A stretch of DNA of 64,000 nt from Calothrix sp. PCC 7103 (GCF_000331305.1 NZ_KB217478.1:4738296-4802295); one strand, 5' to 3'; shown: positions 25,936 through 35,537, numbered from the stretch's first letter. Notes: a model not told the origin generated them from the sequence alone. Translations and numbers: made by a program.

Positions 25936-26051
25936 AGGGAAATTTTGGTATTTTTTTATTGGATGCTATTTGTTTTAGTGCTATGTTTATTCACCACAGA
26001 GACACAGAGGTAAAAGAGTTCAATCTTTGGCGCCTACTCTGGAGATAACTC

Positions 26052-27545
26052 ATGATTATTAGTACACATCAAAAAAAATTAGAATATGGAGATTTTCAGA
26101 CACCCCTCGAACTTGCTATAGAAGTGTGTGAGAAGCTAATTGAGCTTGGTATAAATCCAGATGTTATTATTGAGCCTACGTGTGGAGTAGGTAACTTTAT
26201 AGAAGCTGCGGCTAAATTATTTAAATCAGCTAACAAAATTATTGGTGTAGAAATAAATCAAACTTATTTACACGAGTTGAGTAAGAGAGATAAAATTGCG
26301 CGCGATATACGAATTGATGTAAAACATGCAGATTTTTATCAATTTGATTGGTCATCACTGATAAGCAATATTAACAGTGATATATTAGTAATTGGTAATT
26401 TTCCTTGGGTAACTAATTCACAGCAAGGATATATCGGAGGTGCAAATCTACCTAACAAAAATAACTTTCTTCTTCATAGCGGTTTAGACGCTATTACAGG
26501 GAAAAGCAATTTTGATATATCCGAATGGATGCTAATACAGGTTGTTCAACTGCTACAAAATCAAAATGCTTGTCTCGCAATGCTGTGTAAAACTGCGGTT
26601 GCTAGAAAACTACTAACCTATCTTCATTCTCATAATCTTAATATTTCTGATTATACGACTTATAAAATAGACGCTAAAAAATACTTTAACGCCAACGTTG
26701 AAGCCTGTTTATTATTCTGTAAATTTGATTCAGTGTCAAAACAATATTATTGTGATGTGTTTGAGAGTTTACGAAGCTCCTCGCCTCAAAGAATAGGATA
26801 TTACAATAATATATTAGTTCAAGATGTTAATTCTTTTGCCAAAGTATATAGTTTATATAATACAAGCAAAAAATCACAATTACAATGGCGCTCTGGTATA
26901 AAGCATGACTGTTCAAATGTAATGGAGTTTAAAAAAATTAATAATCAGCTTGTAAATGGATTTGGAGAAATAGTAGACATTGAAGATACTTATTTATTTC
27001 CTTTACTGAAAGGGTCTGATATTGCACAAAATCGTATACATACAACTGAACGTTTTGTTTTAGTTACTCAAAGTTTTGTTGGAGAGTCAACAGAGTCTAT
27101 TCAAAATATAGCTCCTAAAACTTGGGAGTATCTTAAATCGCACGCAAACTATCTAGATAACAGAAAAAGTAAAATATATCAAGGTAATCCTCGCTTTTCT
27201 ATTTTTGGAGTCGGCGCCTATACTTTTACAAGTTGGAAAATAGCAATTTGCGGACTGTACAAAAAATTAGACTTTAAATTAGTGGGAAAGTTATGTAACA
27301 AACCTGCTATATTCGATGATACTGTTTATTTTATTAGCTTTGATGATGAAGACACTGCAAATCAAACATTTAAGCTTTTAAATTCTCCTAGTTCAAAAGC
27401 TTTCTACTCATCACTAATATTTTGGGATGACAAACGTCCTATCAAGTCCAGCATCCTTAATAGCCTTAACCTAACAGCATTAGCAAATGTAGTAAAAAAT
27501 ATTACAGCGCACGACCATAACATGACCCGCAACTTGGGTTCTTAG
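26052..27545 (+). CDS. Type II-like N6-adenine DNA methyltransferase (orphan)
   Basis: The 497-residue protein has a SAM-binding region I-I-E-P-T-C-G-V-G-N-F (near residue 38) and the catalytic motif IV as N-F-P-W (near 115) in place of the more usual N-P-P-Y/W. The rest resembles TaqI/Eco57I-type methylases with a C-terminal target-recognition region. Base composition is more AT-rich than neighbouring genes. No restriction endonuclease gene is adjacent, so it may be solitary or part of a decayed system. A GGAGATAACTC ribosome-binding site precedes the ATG. Confidence 0.82.
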   Translation: MIISTHQKKLEYGDFQTPLELAIEVCEKLIELGINPDVIIEPTCGVGNFIEAAAKLFKSANKIIGVEINQTYLHELSKRDKIARDIRIDVKHADFYQFDWSSLISNINSDILVIGNFPWVTNSQQGYIGGANLPNKNNFLLHSGLDAITGKSNFDISEWMLIQVVQLLQNQNACLAMLCKTAVARKLLTYLHSHNLNISDYTTYKIDAKKYFNANVEACLLFCKFDSVSKQYYCDVFESLRSSSPQRIGYYNNILVQDVNSFAKVYSLYNTSKKSQLQWRSGIKHDCSNVMEFKKINNQLVNGFGEIVDIEDTYLFPLLKGSDIAQNRIHTTERFVLVTQSFVGESTESIQNIAPKTWEYLKSHANYLDNRKSKIYQGNPRFSIFGVGAYTFTSWKIAICGLYKKLDFKLVGKLCNKPAIFDDTVYFISFDDEDTANQTFKLLNSPSSKAFYSSLIFWDDKRPIKSSILNSLNLTALANVVKNITAHDHNMTRNLGS

Positions 27546-27565
27546 AACTTTCCTGTATTACACTT

Positions 27566-27664
27566 TTAAGTTGCCTTAACGAGCGCTAGTTTCGTTTCTA
27601 GACGTATCGCTCTATCTCCACCACGTTGTAGAATTGTTAAGTGGTCAGTATCAAGTAAATACAT
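27566..27664 (-). pseudogene. vapC: Truncated VapC (PIN-domain) toxin remnant
   Basis: Starting 1 base after the antitoxin stop, the frame encodes M-Y-L-L-D-T-D-H-L-T-I-L-Q-R-G-G-D-R, the characteristic N-terminus of cyanobacterial PIN-domain toxins with the first catalytic Asp. It then ends after 32 codons in unrelated sequence; full-length toxins have about 130-150 residues. The rest of the gene has been lost next to the methyltransferase 3' end. Confidence 0.8.
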
Positions 27665-27665
27665 C

Positions 27666-27875
27666 TTATTCCTGAGATTCTTCAACTAAATCATAACGTT
27701 GAGATTCGCGATACTCGCGTCCCAAACTCATTGCTTCATCAAAAGCAGGATTATCTTTAAATTTACCCGAAACTTTTTTCCACCACGGAGTGGTACTTTC
27801 TGTTTGATGTTCAATTTGATTTTTGAGACGGGCAACTTCAGCTTCTAAAATTGCTACTCGTTCTTCAAGTTGCAT
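27666..27875 (-). CDS. Antitoxin-like small coiled-coil protein
   Basis: The 69-residue protein begins with a heptad-rich coiled coil (L-E-E-R-V-A-I-L-E-A-E-V-A-R-L-K-N-Q-I) and ends with a segment containing W-W-K-K-V-S-G and A-M-S-L-G-R-E-Y-R-E-S. This type of short protein commonly precedes PIN-domain toxins in cyanobacteria. Its toxin partner is present only as a fragment, so the antitoxin now stands as an orphan. Confidence 0.78.
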   Translation of the reverse strand: MQLEERVAILEAEVARLKNQIEHQTESTTPWWKKVSGKFKDNPAFDEAMSLGREYRESQRYDLVEESQE

Positions 27876-28034
27876 TGCTTATATACCTTACTTATAAATA
27901 CTTTATCTAACCATCCAATTATATCAGATCAAGATGTGGTGTGTTAAGCAAGGGCATTAACGATGAGGCACTCAAACGCGCGCTCAATAGTTGCTCAAGG
28001 TAGAGAGCGCTCTAAAGATTAAAATTACGTGAAA

Positions 28035-28433
28035 TTAAGGACAGTTATAACTAATTCGTGCCGATGAGACAAAAATACTATCCATTATTAGTAAAGAGAT
28101 TAAAGTAATAGTAACCAAAGAAATAAATTTATAATTTTTAGGTATTACTTCAAAATAACGTTCAAATCTTGGTGAATAGCTGAGTGTTCCTACACCAAGA
28201 AAAGAAATAATTACAACTCTTAACATTAAATCGACTACCTTTAAAAACGGGGAACGCTGATTTGTTAAGCAATTTACATTAAAACTTGATACAGTAGCTA
28301 AATTACTCTCTAGTCTTAAAGATGAGGACAGAGAAAGAATATTAAATGCAGCAAACTGACTTGATAAGAAAATTATTGCAGAAACTAGGCACAAGCTAGT
28401 GCCGATTATTACTATATTATGTTTTAGTTTCAT
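28035..28433 (-). CDS. Hypothetical small membrane protein
   Basis: From the ATG at 28433 the protein has 132 residues with three hydrophobic segments (about residues 7-25, 68-84 and 100-118), a loop containing one Cys (N-C-L-T-N-Q), and a C-terminal N-C-P. There is no recognised family. The two loop/terminal Cys might form a disulphide. Base composition is AT-rich like the surrounding region, and no strong ribosome-binding site is seen, so the gene call is tentative. Confidence 0.5.
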   Translation of the reverse strand: MKLKHNIVIIGTSLCLVSAIIFLSSQFAAFNILSLSSSLRLESNLATVSSFNVNCLTNQRSPFLKVVDLMLRVVIISFLGVGTLSYSPRFERYFEVIPKNYKFISLVTITLISLLIMDSIFVSSARISYNCP

Positions 28434-28494
28434 AATCACAGGTAGATACTAACTACTAACCTTTTTATATCTCTTGCTTTGCGACCAACCGAAA

Positions 28495-29094
28495 TTAAAT
28501 CATTGCAGAAATTATGTAATCAGCTATCGTTCCTAGAAACTGGCTAAAACCAGGAATTAAAAATAACACCATTAAAATAAAAAGTCCCATTTGGTTATAT
28601 TCCAACTGGCGAAGCTCAGGAAAAAATTCTTTAAAAACGCTATATCCGTCAAGTGGTGGAAGTGGTAATAAGTTAAATAAAAAAAGTGTTACATTGATTC
28701 TTGTTGCCATGTACAACAAATCTTCGCTAAAAAAAAACGAAGCGAATGGTGTTAATGAGAGTTTTATAAACAAAACAAACAAAAAAGCTAATGCCAAATT
28801 AGACAAAGGTCCAGCAGCAGAAACTATAACGTCCCCATATTTAGAACGAAACTTCGACGGGTTAACAGGCATTTGTCCCCAAGCCATACCTGCTATGCAC
28901 AAAAAAATTATTGAATGCCAGCCCATATGTATCACAGGATTCAAGGTAATATGACCTCTAACACGCGGAGTGTCATCACCTTGGTATATGGCAGCAAAGC
29001 CATGTGCTAATTCATGCACTGTTATTGAAACGATGATTATTGCTATATACGCAAAGAAAAATCCTGGATTGCGAATCAGAATATTTAAAAACAT
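28495..29094 (-). CDS. Site-2 protease family zinc metalloprotease (M50)
   Basis: The 199-residue membrane protein has the zinc-binding H-E-L-A-H motif (near residue 28), followed by G-H-I-T-L-N-P, and the third-ligand region L-L-P-L-P-P-L-D-G-Y near residue 148, so the active site is complete. It has about five hydrophobic segments and no PDZ domain, the compact form of the family. Substrates are not known. It lies 61 bases upstream of the small membrane protein gene on the same strand. Confidence 0.9.
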   Translation of the reverse strand: MFLNILIRNPGFFFAYIAIIIVSITVHELAHGFAAIYQGDDTPRVRGHITLNPVIHMGWHSIIFLCIAGMAWGQMPVNPSKFRSKYGDVIVSAAGPLSNLALAFLFVLFIKLSLTPFASFFFSEDLLYMATRINVTLFLFNLLPLPPLDGYSVFKEFFPELRQLEYNQMGLFILMVLFLIPGFSQFLGTIADYIISAMI

Positions 29095-29435
29095 GTCTCA
29101 CTACCTTTTATATAGATGCCCAAAGTGCCCAATTACAAGGGCATGACAAAGCAGCAGACAACTTTAACTAATGTCAGTTGAATGCAAGCGTATATATAAG
29201 AACAGCAATTGGTTAAGTATTTCTCTCACAGTATAATAAAAGCCGAAGAGAAAAGTAGGCGGATTATTACTGAGTTTATAAAGTGTTATTTTTTACTTGT
29301 ATATGTTCAATCTCAAAATACTATATCAGCAACAATTGTTTTAATACTGCTCGGCTATTGACTTATGTTTTGCGAATCGAGAGTTATACCCTTAAACTGT
29401 TATGGTATAAACCATTAGCAGTAACTCATTAATTA
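29095..29435. other. 341-base intergenic region upstream of the CHAT operon
   Basis: AT-rich, divergent between the M50 protease and the sigma-like gene. No gene, repeat family or clear dyad was recognised. It must contain the promoters of both genes. Confidence 0.4.
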
Positions 29436-30632
29436 ATGCGCTCTCGGCAAGATATTCCAGAAATATTCGCGACTTTCCTACAGTTTGAGACGGATTATTT
29501 GAGTCGTTGGGTATGGGATGCAAAGTTGCGTCGCAGTATCCAGAATTGCTTGCTCAAATTTCCTCAAGACAAATCAGAACATTTTTGGGCTGTTTACTGG
29601 CACAAATCCTGGTTGACTGAGCCAAACTCTATAAATATGGGGCATTTATCTGCTTACTTACAAGAAAGCTGTTATTGGGCAGCTAAAAGAACGATGCCTC
29701 AGTTTGCTAGCGTGCAGTGTAGTTTGTCTGATTGTTTTCAAATTGCTATTACCTCTGTCCCCAAAATTCTCAAAGCTTGTGACCCTGACTTACAGGCAAG
29801 TTTGAAGAGCTATAGTAGTACGGCTTTTGGCAATATTATCCGTGATGGCTTACGCCAAAAGCAAGAAATTGATTTTTGCACTGATTGGGGATTATTACTG
29901 AAAACAAGTCGTAAGCGGTTACAAGAAGCTTTAGAGAATGCTGGATTTAATTCCGAAATTATTAAGCGCTATCTTTTAGCCTGGAGTTGTTTTGAAGATG
30001 GCTATATTCAAAGTAAATCTTCTAAAAATCGCAAGCTACAGCGTCCAGACCAAGATACTTGGGAACTGATTACCCAAATATATAACCGTAATGCCACTCA
30101 ACTCAACCCATCGCAACCTGAATCTAGTGCTAATCTGGAAAAATGGTTACTGATTTGTGCTAAACATGTGCGTGCGTATTTATACCCAGTTGTTTCGTCG
30201 CTAAACGTCCCTAAACCAGGACAAGGGGAACGGGAATTACAAGATGATTTACCTTCTGGAACTCACGAATCTTTATTAGCTAATCTTATTAAACAAGAAG
30301 AAGCTATAACCAAAAAGAATCAACAAGCTGAACTTAGCAAGGTTTTAATTACGACTTTAAAAAAACTCGATTCTGAATCACAGCAGTTATTAGAACTTTA
30401 CTACCGTCAAGGGCTGACACAGCAAGAGATTGCCAAGCAACTAGAAATGCCGCAATATAAAATTTCTCGTCGTTTGTCTAAAGCACGAGAGCTATTACTG
30501 GTCTCAATTACTAAATGGAGCCAAGAAAAACTGCATATTTCTCCGACTACCAACGTGGTTAAGCACATTAGTGCAGTTTTAGAGGATTGGTTGCAGGATT
30601 ATTTCCACAATCTTGACAATCAAGCCAATTAG
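29436..30632 (+). CDS. Sigma-70-like regulator of the CHAT operon
   Basis: The 398-residue protein ends with a typical sigma region 4: L-D-S-E-S-Q-Q-L-L-E-L-Y-Y-R-Q-G-L-T-Q-Q-E-I-A-K-Q-L and K-I-S-R-R-L-S-K-A-R-E-L-L (about residues 310-350). A long N-terminal helical region contains a degenerate region-2-like segment. It belongs to a cyanobacterial group of sigma-like proteins found next to DUF1822 genes. It may activate the genes behind it or others; the direct targets are not known. It lies 9 bases before the DUF1822 gene. Confidence 0.82.
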   Translation: MRSRQDIPEIFATFLQFETDYLSRWVWDAKLRRSIQNCLLKFPQDKSEHFWAVYWHKSWLTEPNSINMGHLSAYLQESCYWAAKRTMPQFASVQCSLSDCFQIAITSVPKILKACDPDLQASLKSYSSTAFGNIIRDGLRQKQEIDFCTDWGLLLKTSRKRLQEALENAGFNSEIIKRYLLAWSCFEDGYIQSKSSKNRKLQRPDQDTWELITQIYNRNATQLNPSQPESSANLEKWLLICAKHVRAYLYPVVSSLNVPKPGQGERELQDDLPSGTHESLLANLIKQEEAITKKNQQAELSKVLITTLKKLDSESQQLLELYYRQGLTQQEIAKQLEMPQYKISRRLSKARELLLVSITKWSQEKLHISPTTNVVKHISAVLEDWLQDYFHNLDNQAN

Positions 30633-30641
30633 GAGTAAGCC

Positions 30642-31799
30642 ATGTCATTTTCTAGTCATACCCCAACTCAACTCGGATTAGAAGTTTCAAGAGAGGTGCA
30701 AGACTTTTCTTGGCGCCAACTTCAGTTTTGTACCAGTGCAAACAGTCGTTGGAATACTTTTCTTAACCAAATTTGTCTAGATACTTTTTTGCCTTGGTTG
30801 CAAGCTGAGTATGCTCCCCAAGCGCAAGTCTGGACTGATGTCGTCCACAACAATGTATGGAAACTAGTAAACGGCACTGCCATAATTATGGATACAAGGC
30901 GCCTAATTTTGATTCCAGATAAAAGTGTAGAAACAAGAGAAATATCTGTTCCTCAAGAGTGGATTGATATTCCTAATTGGGCAGGAGACTACTATTTAGG
31001 AGTGCAAGTTAGTCCAGATGGTGAATCGTTGCGAGTTTGGGGATACGCTACCCACGAACAAATAAAAAATCAGGGTAGTTACAACTCACAAGAACGCACT
31101 TACTGTTTAGATGCAAATCTAATGGTAGAGGATATAAGCGTTTTGTGGGTGGTGCAGCAGTTATATCCCACAGAAGTAACACAAGCTCAAATCGCTCCCT
31201 TGCCAGCATTACCAGATACCCAAGTCGAAAATCTCTGGCGCCGCCTAATCAATCCATCTATTATAAATCCTCGCTTAGAATTATCGTTTGAAATTTGGGG
31301 CGCCTTGTTAACTCGTTCTGATTGGCAAGAACACTTGCACCAAGCGCCTAATATTGTTAGCTTGCGTGAATTATTTGAAGGTGTTCTTACAAACACTTGG
31401 CAAACCATTGAAGCATTATTTAATCAAGAGCCAAATTTTGCTTTTAGCTTTCGACAAGGTATTGATACAGAACAAACATCAATTCAAAAAGCTAAGTTGA
31501 TTCATTTACCGACAAAACAAGGTAATCAAACTTTAGTTTTAATGCTGATATTAAGAGAACAAACTGATGGTAGGCTCTTGGTTCTGGTTCAACTACACGC
31601 GAAAGAACGCTCACAATATTTACCTGAACAAGCAAAATTAGAGTTAATTTCTGCTTCTGGAGAAATTATCCAGTCGATTACAGCTAGGAATCAGGATAAC
31701 TCGATGCAATTAAAGCGGTTTAAATGTCCCACAAATACTCAATTTAGTTTACAAGTGTCACTAGATGATTTTTGTTTCACAGAAAATTTTGCAATTTAA
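30642..31799 (+). CDS. DUF1822 family protein
   Basis: The 385-residue protein contains the family-typical region with W-N-T-F-L-N-Q-I-C-L-D-T-F-L-P-W-L near residue 32 and W-x-x-V-x-x-N-x-W-K-L-V-N-G-T-A. It has no signal peptide or membrane segment. The C-terminal half carries beta-rich sequence (L-V-L-M-L-I-L-R-E, L-V-L-V-Q-L-H). Function is unknown; these genes characteristically lie between a sigma-like gene and a CHAT protein, as here. The stop is immediately followed by the ATG of the next gene. Confidence 0.82.
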   Translation: MSFSSHTPTQLGLEVSREVQDFSWRQLQFCTSANSRWNTFLNQICLDTFLPWLQAEYAPQAQVWTDVVHNNVWKLVNGTAIIMDTRRLILIPDKSVETREISVPQEWIDIPNWAGDYYLGVQVSPDGESLRVWGYATHEQIKNQGSYNSQERTYCLDANLMVEDISVLWVVQQLYPTEVTQAQIAPLPALPDTQVENLWRRLINPSIINPRLELSFEIWGALLTRSDWQEHLHQAPNIVSLRELFEGVLTNTWQTIEALFNQEPNFAFSFRQGIDTEQTSIQKAKLIHLPTKQGNQTLVLMLILREQTDGRLLVLVQLHAKERSQYLPEQAKLELISASGEIIQSITARNQDNSMQLKRFKCPTNTQFSLQVSLDDFCFTENFAI

Positions 31800-34115
31800 A
31801 TGAGCAAACAAATCGTCCTCAATTTAGGTAAAGGAAATTTACAGCAGGGTTTTTCTGCTGTCATGGCTCAACTTTGGCTTACAGATGTTTCCACACCAAT
31901 GCAATTTACTGGGGAATTACCTGCGGCGCCAAAGCTCGAAAATCTTTATCAACGTTGGCAACAACTATACACAGCACTATATGGCAGTTTAGGTTGGCGC
32001 AGTCAGCAAGGGGGATTTGAAATAGAGGAAGAGGATGTTACTCATATTTCTCAAGCAGAGTTTGAAAAACTCAGTCAAGAACTAAAAAACAGTCTCAATG
32101 ATTGGTTGAACGCATCGACATTCTTAAATATTGACCGGAAACTACGCACACAACTAACACCAACTGATAATATTCGTTTGATGATTACGGCAGAATCTGA
32201 CCAAGTGTTAAAGTTGCCTTGGTGTTTGTGGCATTTTTTAATAGATTATCCCCAGGCAGAAATAGCTCTTAGTCCAATAGACTATACCCGTTCAATCAAA
32301 ACAGCTACAAAAAATCCTCAAGGTAAAGTGAGGGTTTTGGCTATTTTAGGCGACCGTCAGCGTATCGATATTGAGACAGACCAAAAGTTACTTCAGCAAT
32401 TACCCAATGCTCAACTGAAATTTTTAATTGAACCCAGTCGTGCTGAGTTAACTGAGCAATTATGGGAGTCTGGTTGGGATATCCTTTTTTTTGCAGGACA
32501 CAGTACCAGTCAAGGAAAGGGACAAATTCAAATTAACCCAACTTCTAGTTTGACTATTGACCAGTTACGATATGGTTTGCAAAAAGCGATAGCTCAAGGT
32601 TTGAAGCTAGCAATCTTTAACTCGTGTGATGGTTTGGGACTCGCGCGCGATTTAGCTGATTTGCATTTACCCCAAGTAATTGTCATGCGAGAACCTGTAC
32701 CAGATAAAATTGCACAGGAATTTTTGAAACATTTTCTGACTACTTTTGCGCGCGGGCAATCTTTATATACCGCAGTCCGAGAAGCTAGAGAAAAATTACA
32801 GTCATTAGAGGGAGATTTTCCTTGTGCCACTTGGTTGCCTGTAATCTGTCAAAATCCAGCAGAGGCGCCAGTAAATTGGCAAGAACTGCGTGGTCGGCGT
32901 ATAATTCAACTAACAAAACCTAACTGGCGCCAGTTCCCAATAGTATTTCTAAGTAGCTTATTAACTACTATATTAATAGTATTTTTACGTAATTTAAATA
33001 TCATTCAAACCTTAGAATTCCATACATATGATACCTTAATGCAATTAAGACCAGAGTCAGACCCAGACCCACGGTTATTAATTGTTACTATTACAGAAGA
33101 AGATATTCAATCGCAAGGAACAGAACCACGACTAGGTTCTTTATCAGATAAACATCTCAACTTACTATTAACAAAATTAGAGCAACACCAACCACAAGTG
33201 ATTGGTCTAGACATATACCGAGATTTTGCTGTTAGTCCCAACCAGCAAGAATTGGTTAAGCGGATGCAGCAAAGTTCTTTAATTGCAATTTGCAAAAGCA
33301 CCGACACAGAACAAGACCCCACAGGTATCGCACCACCACCAGAAATACCAAGCACACGACTAGGTTTTAGCGATTTTGTTGAAGATAGCGATGGAGTTTT
33401 GCGTCGTCATCTTTTACAGTTATCTCCCGACCCAGCTTCACCCTGTACTACCGATAAAGCTTTTAACGTCCAGCTAGCTTTCAATTACTTAAAAGCTCAA
33501 GGTATAAAAGCAGAATTTACCTCACAAGGAAATATTAAGCTAGGGAATACAACATTTCAACCTCTTAAAAGTCCAACCTTGGGATATCAACCTATAGATA
33601 CCAATGGTACTCAACTATTACTAAATTACCGCTCCTCACCTAGAAATATTGCCCAACAAGTAACGCTTAATCAAATCCTTTCTGGACAAATTAACCCTAG
33701 TGCTATTAAAGACAAAATAATTTTAATTGGAGTCACATCCCCATCGAGTGGAGATTATTGGTCTACACCATATGGTAGAGGTTTTGCACAGCGCACACCA
33801 GGGGTTTTTCTGCAAGCACAAATGGTTAGCCAACTTATTAGTGCAGCATTAGATAAACGACCTTTATTATCGGTATTACCTCAATGGGGTGAACTTTGCT
33901 GGATTTGGGTTTGGTCTTTAACGGGTGGTTTAATTACCTGGTATTTTTACAGAAATTATTTAATTATTATTACTTTAGCTATATCAGTAGGAACATTGAC
34001 TCTAATTTGCTGTGTCTTACTGATACAAGGATGCTATTTACCTTTAGTAGCACCAATACTAACTTTAATTGCTTCTAGTATTCAGGTATATTATTTAACC
34101 AAAAAACTAAAATGA
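31800..34115 (+). CDS. CHAT (caspase-like) protease fused to CHASE2 sensor domain
   Basis: The 771-residue protein joins a cytoplasmic CHAT domain (about residues 120-365), a transmembrane helix near 380-398, an extracytoplasmic CHASE2 domain (about 400-690; F-H-T-Y-D-T-L-M-Q-L-R-P, T-P-G-V-F-L-Q-A) and two to three C-terminal membrane helices. The CHAT catalytic dyad is present: His in F-A-G-H-S (near 233) and Cys in N-S-C-D-G (near 275). The design suggests a membrane receptor that senses something outside and triggers proteolysis inside. The target is unknown. It overlaps the DUF928 gene by 4 bases. Confidence 0.88.
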   Translation: MSKQIVLNLGKGNLQQGFSAVMAQLWLTDVSTPMQFTGELPAAPKLENLYQRWQQLYTALYGSLGWRSQQGGFEIEEEDVTHISQAEFEKLSQELKNSLNDWLNASTFLNIDRKLRTQLTPTDNIRLMITAESDQVLKLPWCLWHFLIDYPQAEIALSPIDYTRSIKTATKNPQGKVRVLAILGDRQRIDIETDQKLLQQLPNAQLKFLIEPSRAELTEQLWESGWDILFFAGHSTSQGKGQIQINPTSSLTIDQLRYGLQKAIAQGLKLAIFNSCDGLGLARDLADLHLPQVIVMREPVPDKIAQEFLKHFLTTFARGQSLYTAVREAREKLQSLEGDFPCATWLPVICQNPAEAPVNWQELRGRRIIQLTKPNWRQFPIVFLSSLLTTILIVFLRNLNIIQTLEFHTYDTLMQLRPESDPDPRLLIVTITEEDIQSQGTEPRLGSLSDKHLNLLLTKLEQHQPQVIGLDIYRDFAVSPNQQELVKRMQQSSLIAICKSTDTEQDPTGIAPPPEIPSTRLGFSDFVEDSDGVLRRHLLQLSPDPASPCTTDKAFNVQLAFNYLKAQGIKAEFTSQGNIKLGNTTFQPLKSPTLGYQPIDTNGTQLLLNYRSSPRNIAQQVTLNQILSGQINPSAIKDKIILIGVTSPSSGDYWSTPYGRGFAQRTPGVFLQAQMVSQLISAALDKRPLLSVLPQWGELCWIWVWSLTGGLITWYFYRNYLIIITLAISVGTLTLICCVLLIQGCYLPLVAPILTLIASSIQVYYLTKKLK

Positions 34116-34888
34116 AAAACATTTTTTGCTCACGAATTATTAAGTTAACTTGTGTAATAGCTCTGACCACTGTTAGTTTCTCTAACTATTTGGAAGGAAA
34201 TGCTCAAACACCTAGACCCACATCAAAAGTGCGCTATTCTACTCCAAAACCACCTAACCCAGGCGCCCCACGTGGTAGAGGTAGAGGTGGTGGTAGTCGC
34301 GGGCCTTGTAAATCATATGCATCATTAACAGCATTAGTACCAGAAACTCAAGGCACACAAAAGTTTATTTGGGGACAATCAGCATCACAAAACCCGAAAT
34401 TTTGGTTTTATGTACCTGAAAAATTAACCAGCAAATTACCTGTAGAGTTTGTACTACAGGATGAAGCAGATAACTATATATATAAGACAAAGTTTAATCC
34501 ACAGGCGCCCGCAGGAGTTGTGAGCGTGACAGTAAAGCCAACTGTCGCTCTACAGCCAGGAAAATCATATAACTGGACTTTCTCTATTTATTGTGACCCA
34601 GATAAACCCTCAAGTTCGGTTTTTGTGCGCGGTTCTGTAACCCAAGTTGCCTTAAATGCAACACAAAAACAGCAACTCCAACAATTGCAGGCGCCTGTAC
34701 AGCGTGCAGCTTTCTATGCCAATAATGGTATGTGGCACGATGCCCTTACAACACTAGGAGAGCAAATTCAAAACAGCAAGCGTAGAGAACCAGAAGTTAT
34801 ATCAGCTTGGACTGAATTACTAACGCAAACTAATTTAAGCAATTTGACTGCGGTGCCTATTGTTCCCTGTTGTCAAAACAAATACTAG
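34112..34888 (+). CDS. DUF928 family secreted protein
   Basis: The 258-residue protein has a signal peptide (hydrophobic residues 9-23, probable end N-A-Q), a low-complexity G-R-G-R-G-G-G-S-R-G segment, and the DUF928 pattern L-T-A-L-V-P, T-x-x-x-P-K-F-W-F-Y-V-P and L-x-P-G-K-S-Y-N-W-T-F-S-I-Y-C-D. The likely location is periplasmic or outer-membrane associated. Its start overlaps the CHAT-CHASE2 stop (ATGA), so its synthesis is coupled to that receptor. A role as ligand or partner of the CHASE2 sensor is plausible but unproven. Confidence 0.86.
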   Translation: MKNIFCSRIIKLTCVIALTTVSFSNYLEGNAQTPRPTSKVRYSTPKPPNPGAPRGRGRGGGSRGPCKSYASLTALVPETQGTQKFIWGQSASQNPKFWFYVPEKLTSKLPVEFVLQDEADNYIYKTKFNPQAPAGVVSVTVKPTVALQPGKSYNWTFSIYCDPDKPSSSVFVRGSVTQVALNATQKQQLQQLQAPVQRAAFYANNGMWHDALTTLGEQIQNSKRREPEVISAWTELLTQTNLSNLTAVPIVPCCQNKY

Positions 34889-34991
34889 TTACGAGTAAAA
34901 AAAATTTGGGGATATTTTGGAGTAGAGTGCATAATTTTGCATACATAAACGTGTTAGCGATTAGCAAAAAACACTAATCGAGAATTTTATT

Positions 34992-35537
34992 ATGTTAAAA
35001 GCAATTTCCTTTGCAGTAGCCACTGTTATTATCCCCTTTGCTAGCTATACCCATAGTCAAGCAATTGCGACCACTCACACAAGTTATGAAATTTCTCAAA
35101 ATACTGCTCAATCAGTAAGAATAAGTTACGACCGCATTGGAGTGGGTGGTATTAAACTGTCGATGTCTGAAACACAAGTAAGAAAAATTTTAGGTAAACC
35201 TTTACAAGTTAGCAACAGCTTTCTTGGCGCCATTGGTAAAACTAGAACTCTTAAATATTCAGGGATTATAGTTGAATTGGGTGAAGGTTCCAAACCTGGC
35301 AGCTATGATGTATATCAAATCAAAGCTAACGGTTCTAACTATGCCACCCCAGATGGAGTCAAAATAGGTGATAGTCAAAATAAATTGATTAGAACATATG
35401 GTAAAATAAAACCCTCTAAAAGCGGTAATGTAAGCCGATTCAGTTACGGCATTGACAAACCCAGTCCTACAATATTTACTTTTACTGTTAAAAACGGCAA
35501 AGTTACAGAAATTGAATGCTTAGATGTTCTTTCGTAA
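34992..35537 (+). CDS. Secreted BamE/OmlA-fold-like hypothetical protein
   Basis: The 181-residue protein has a signal peptide (to about residue 26) and two repeats of a segment resembling the SmpA/OmlA (BamE) fold: L-S-M-S-E-T-Q-V-R-K-I-L-G-K-P-L near 55 and I-G-D-S-Q-N-K-L-I-R-T-Y-G-K near 128. It lies 103 bases after the DUF928 gene and may belong to the same transcription unit; a terminator follows at 35568. Function unknown. Confidence 0.72.
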   Translation: MLKAISFAVATVIIPFASYTHSQAIATTHTSYEISQNTAQSVRISYDRIGVGGIKLSMSETQVRKILGKPLQVSNSFLGAIGKTRTLKYSGIIVELGEGSKPGSYDVYQIKANGSNYATPDGVKIGDSQNKLIRTYGKIKPSKSGNVSRFSYGIDKPSPTIFTFTVKNGKVTEIECLDVLS

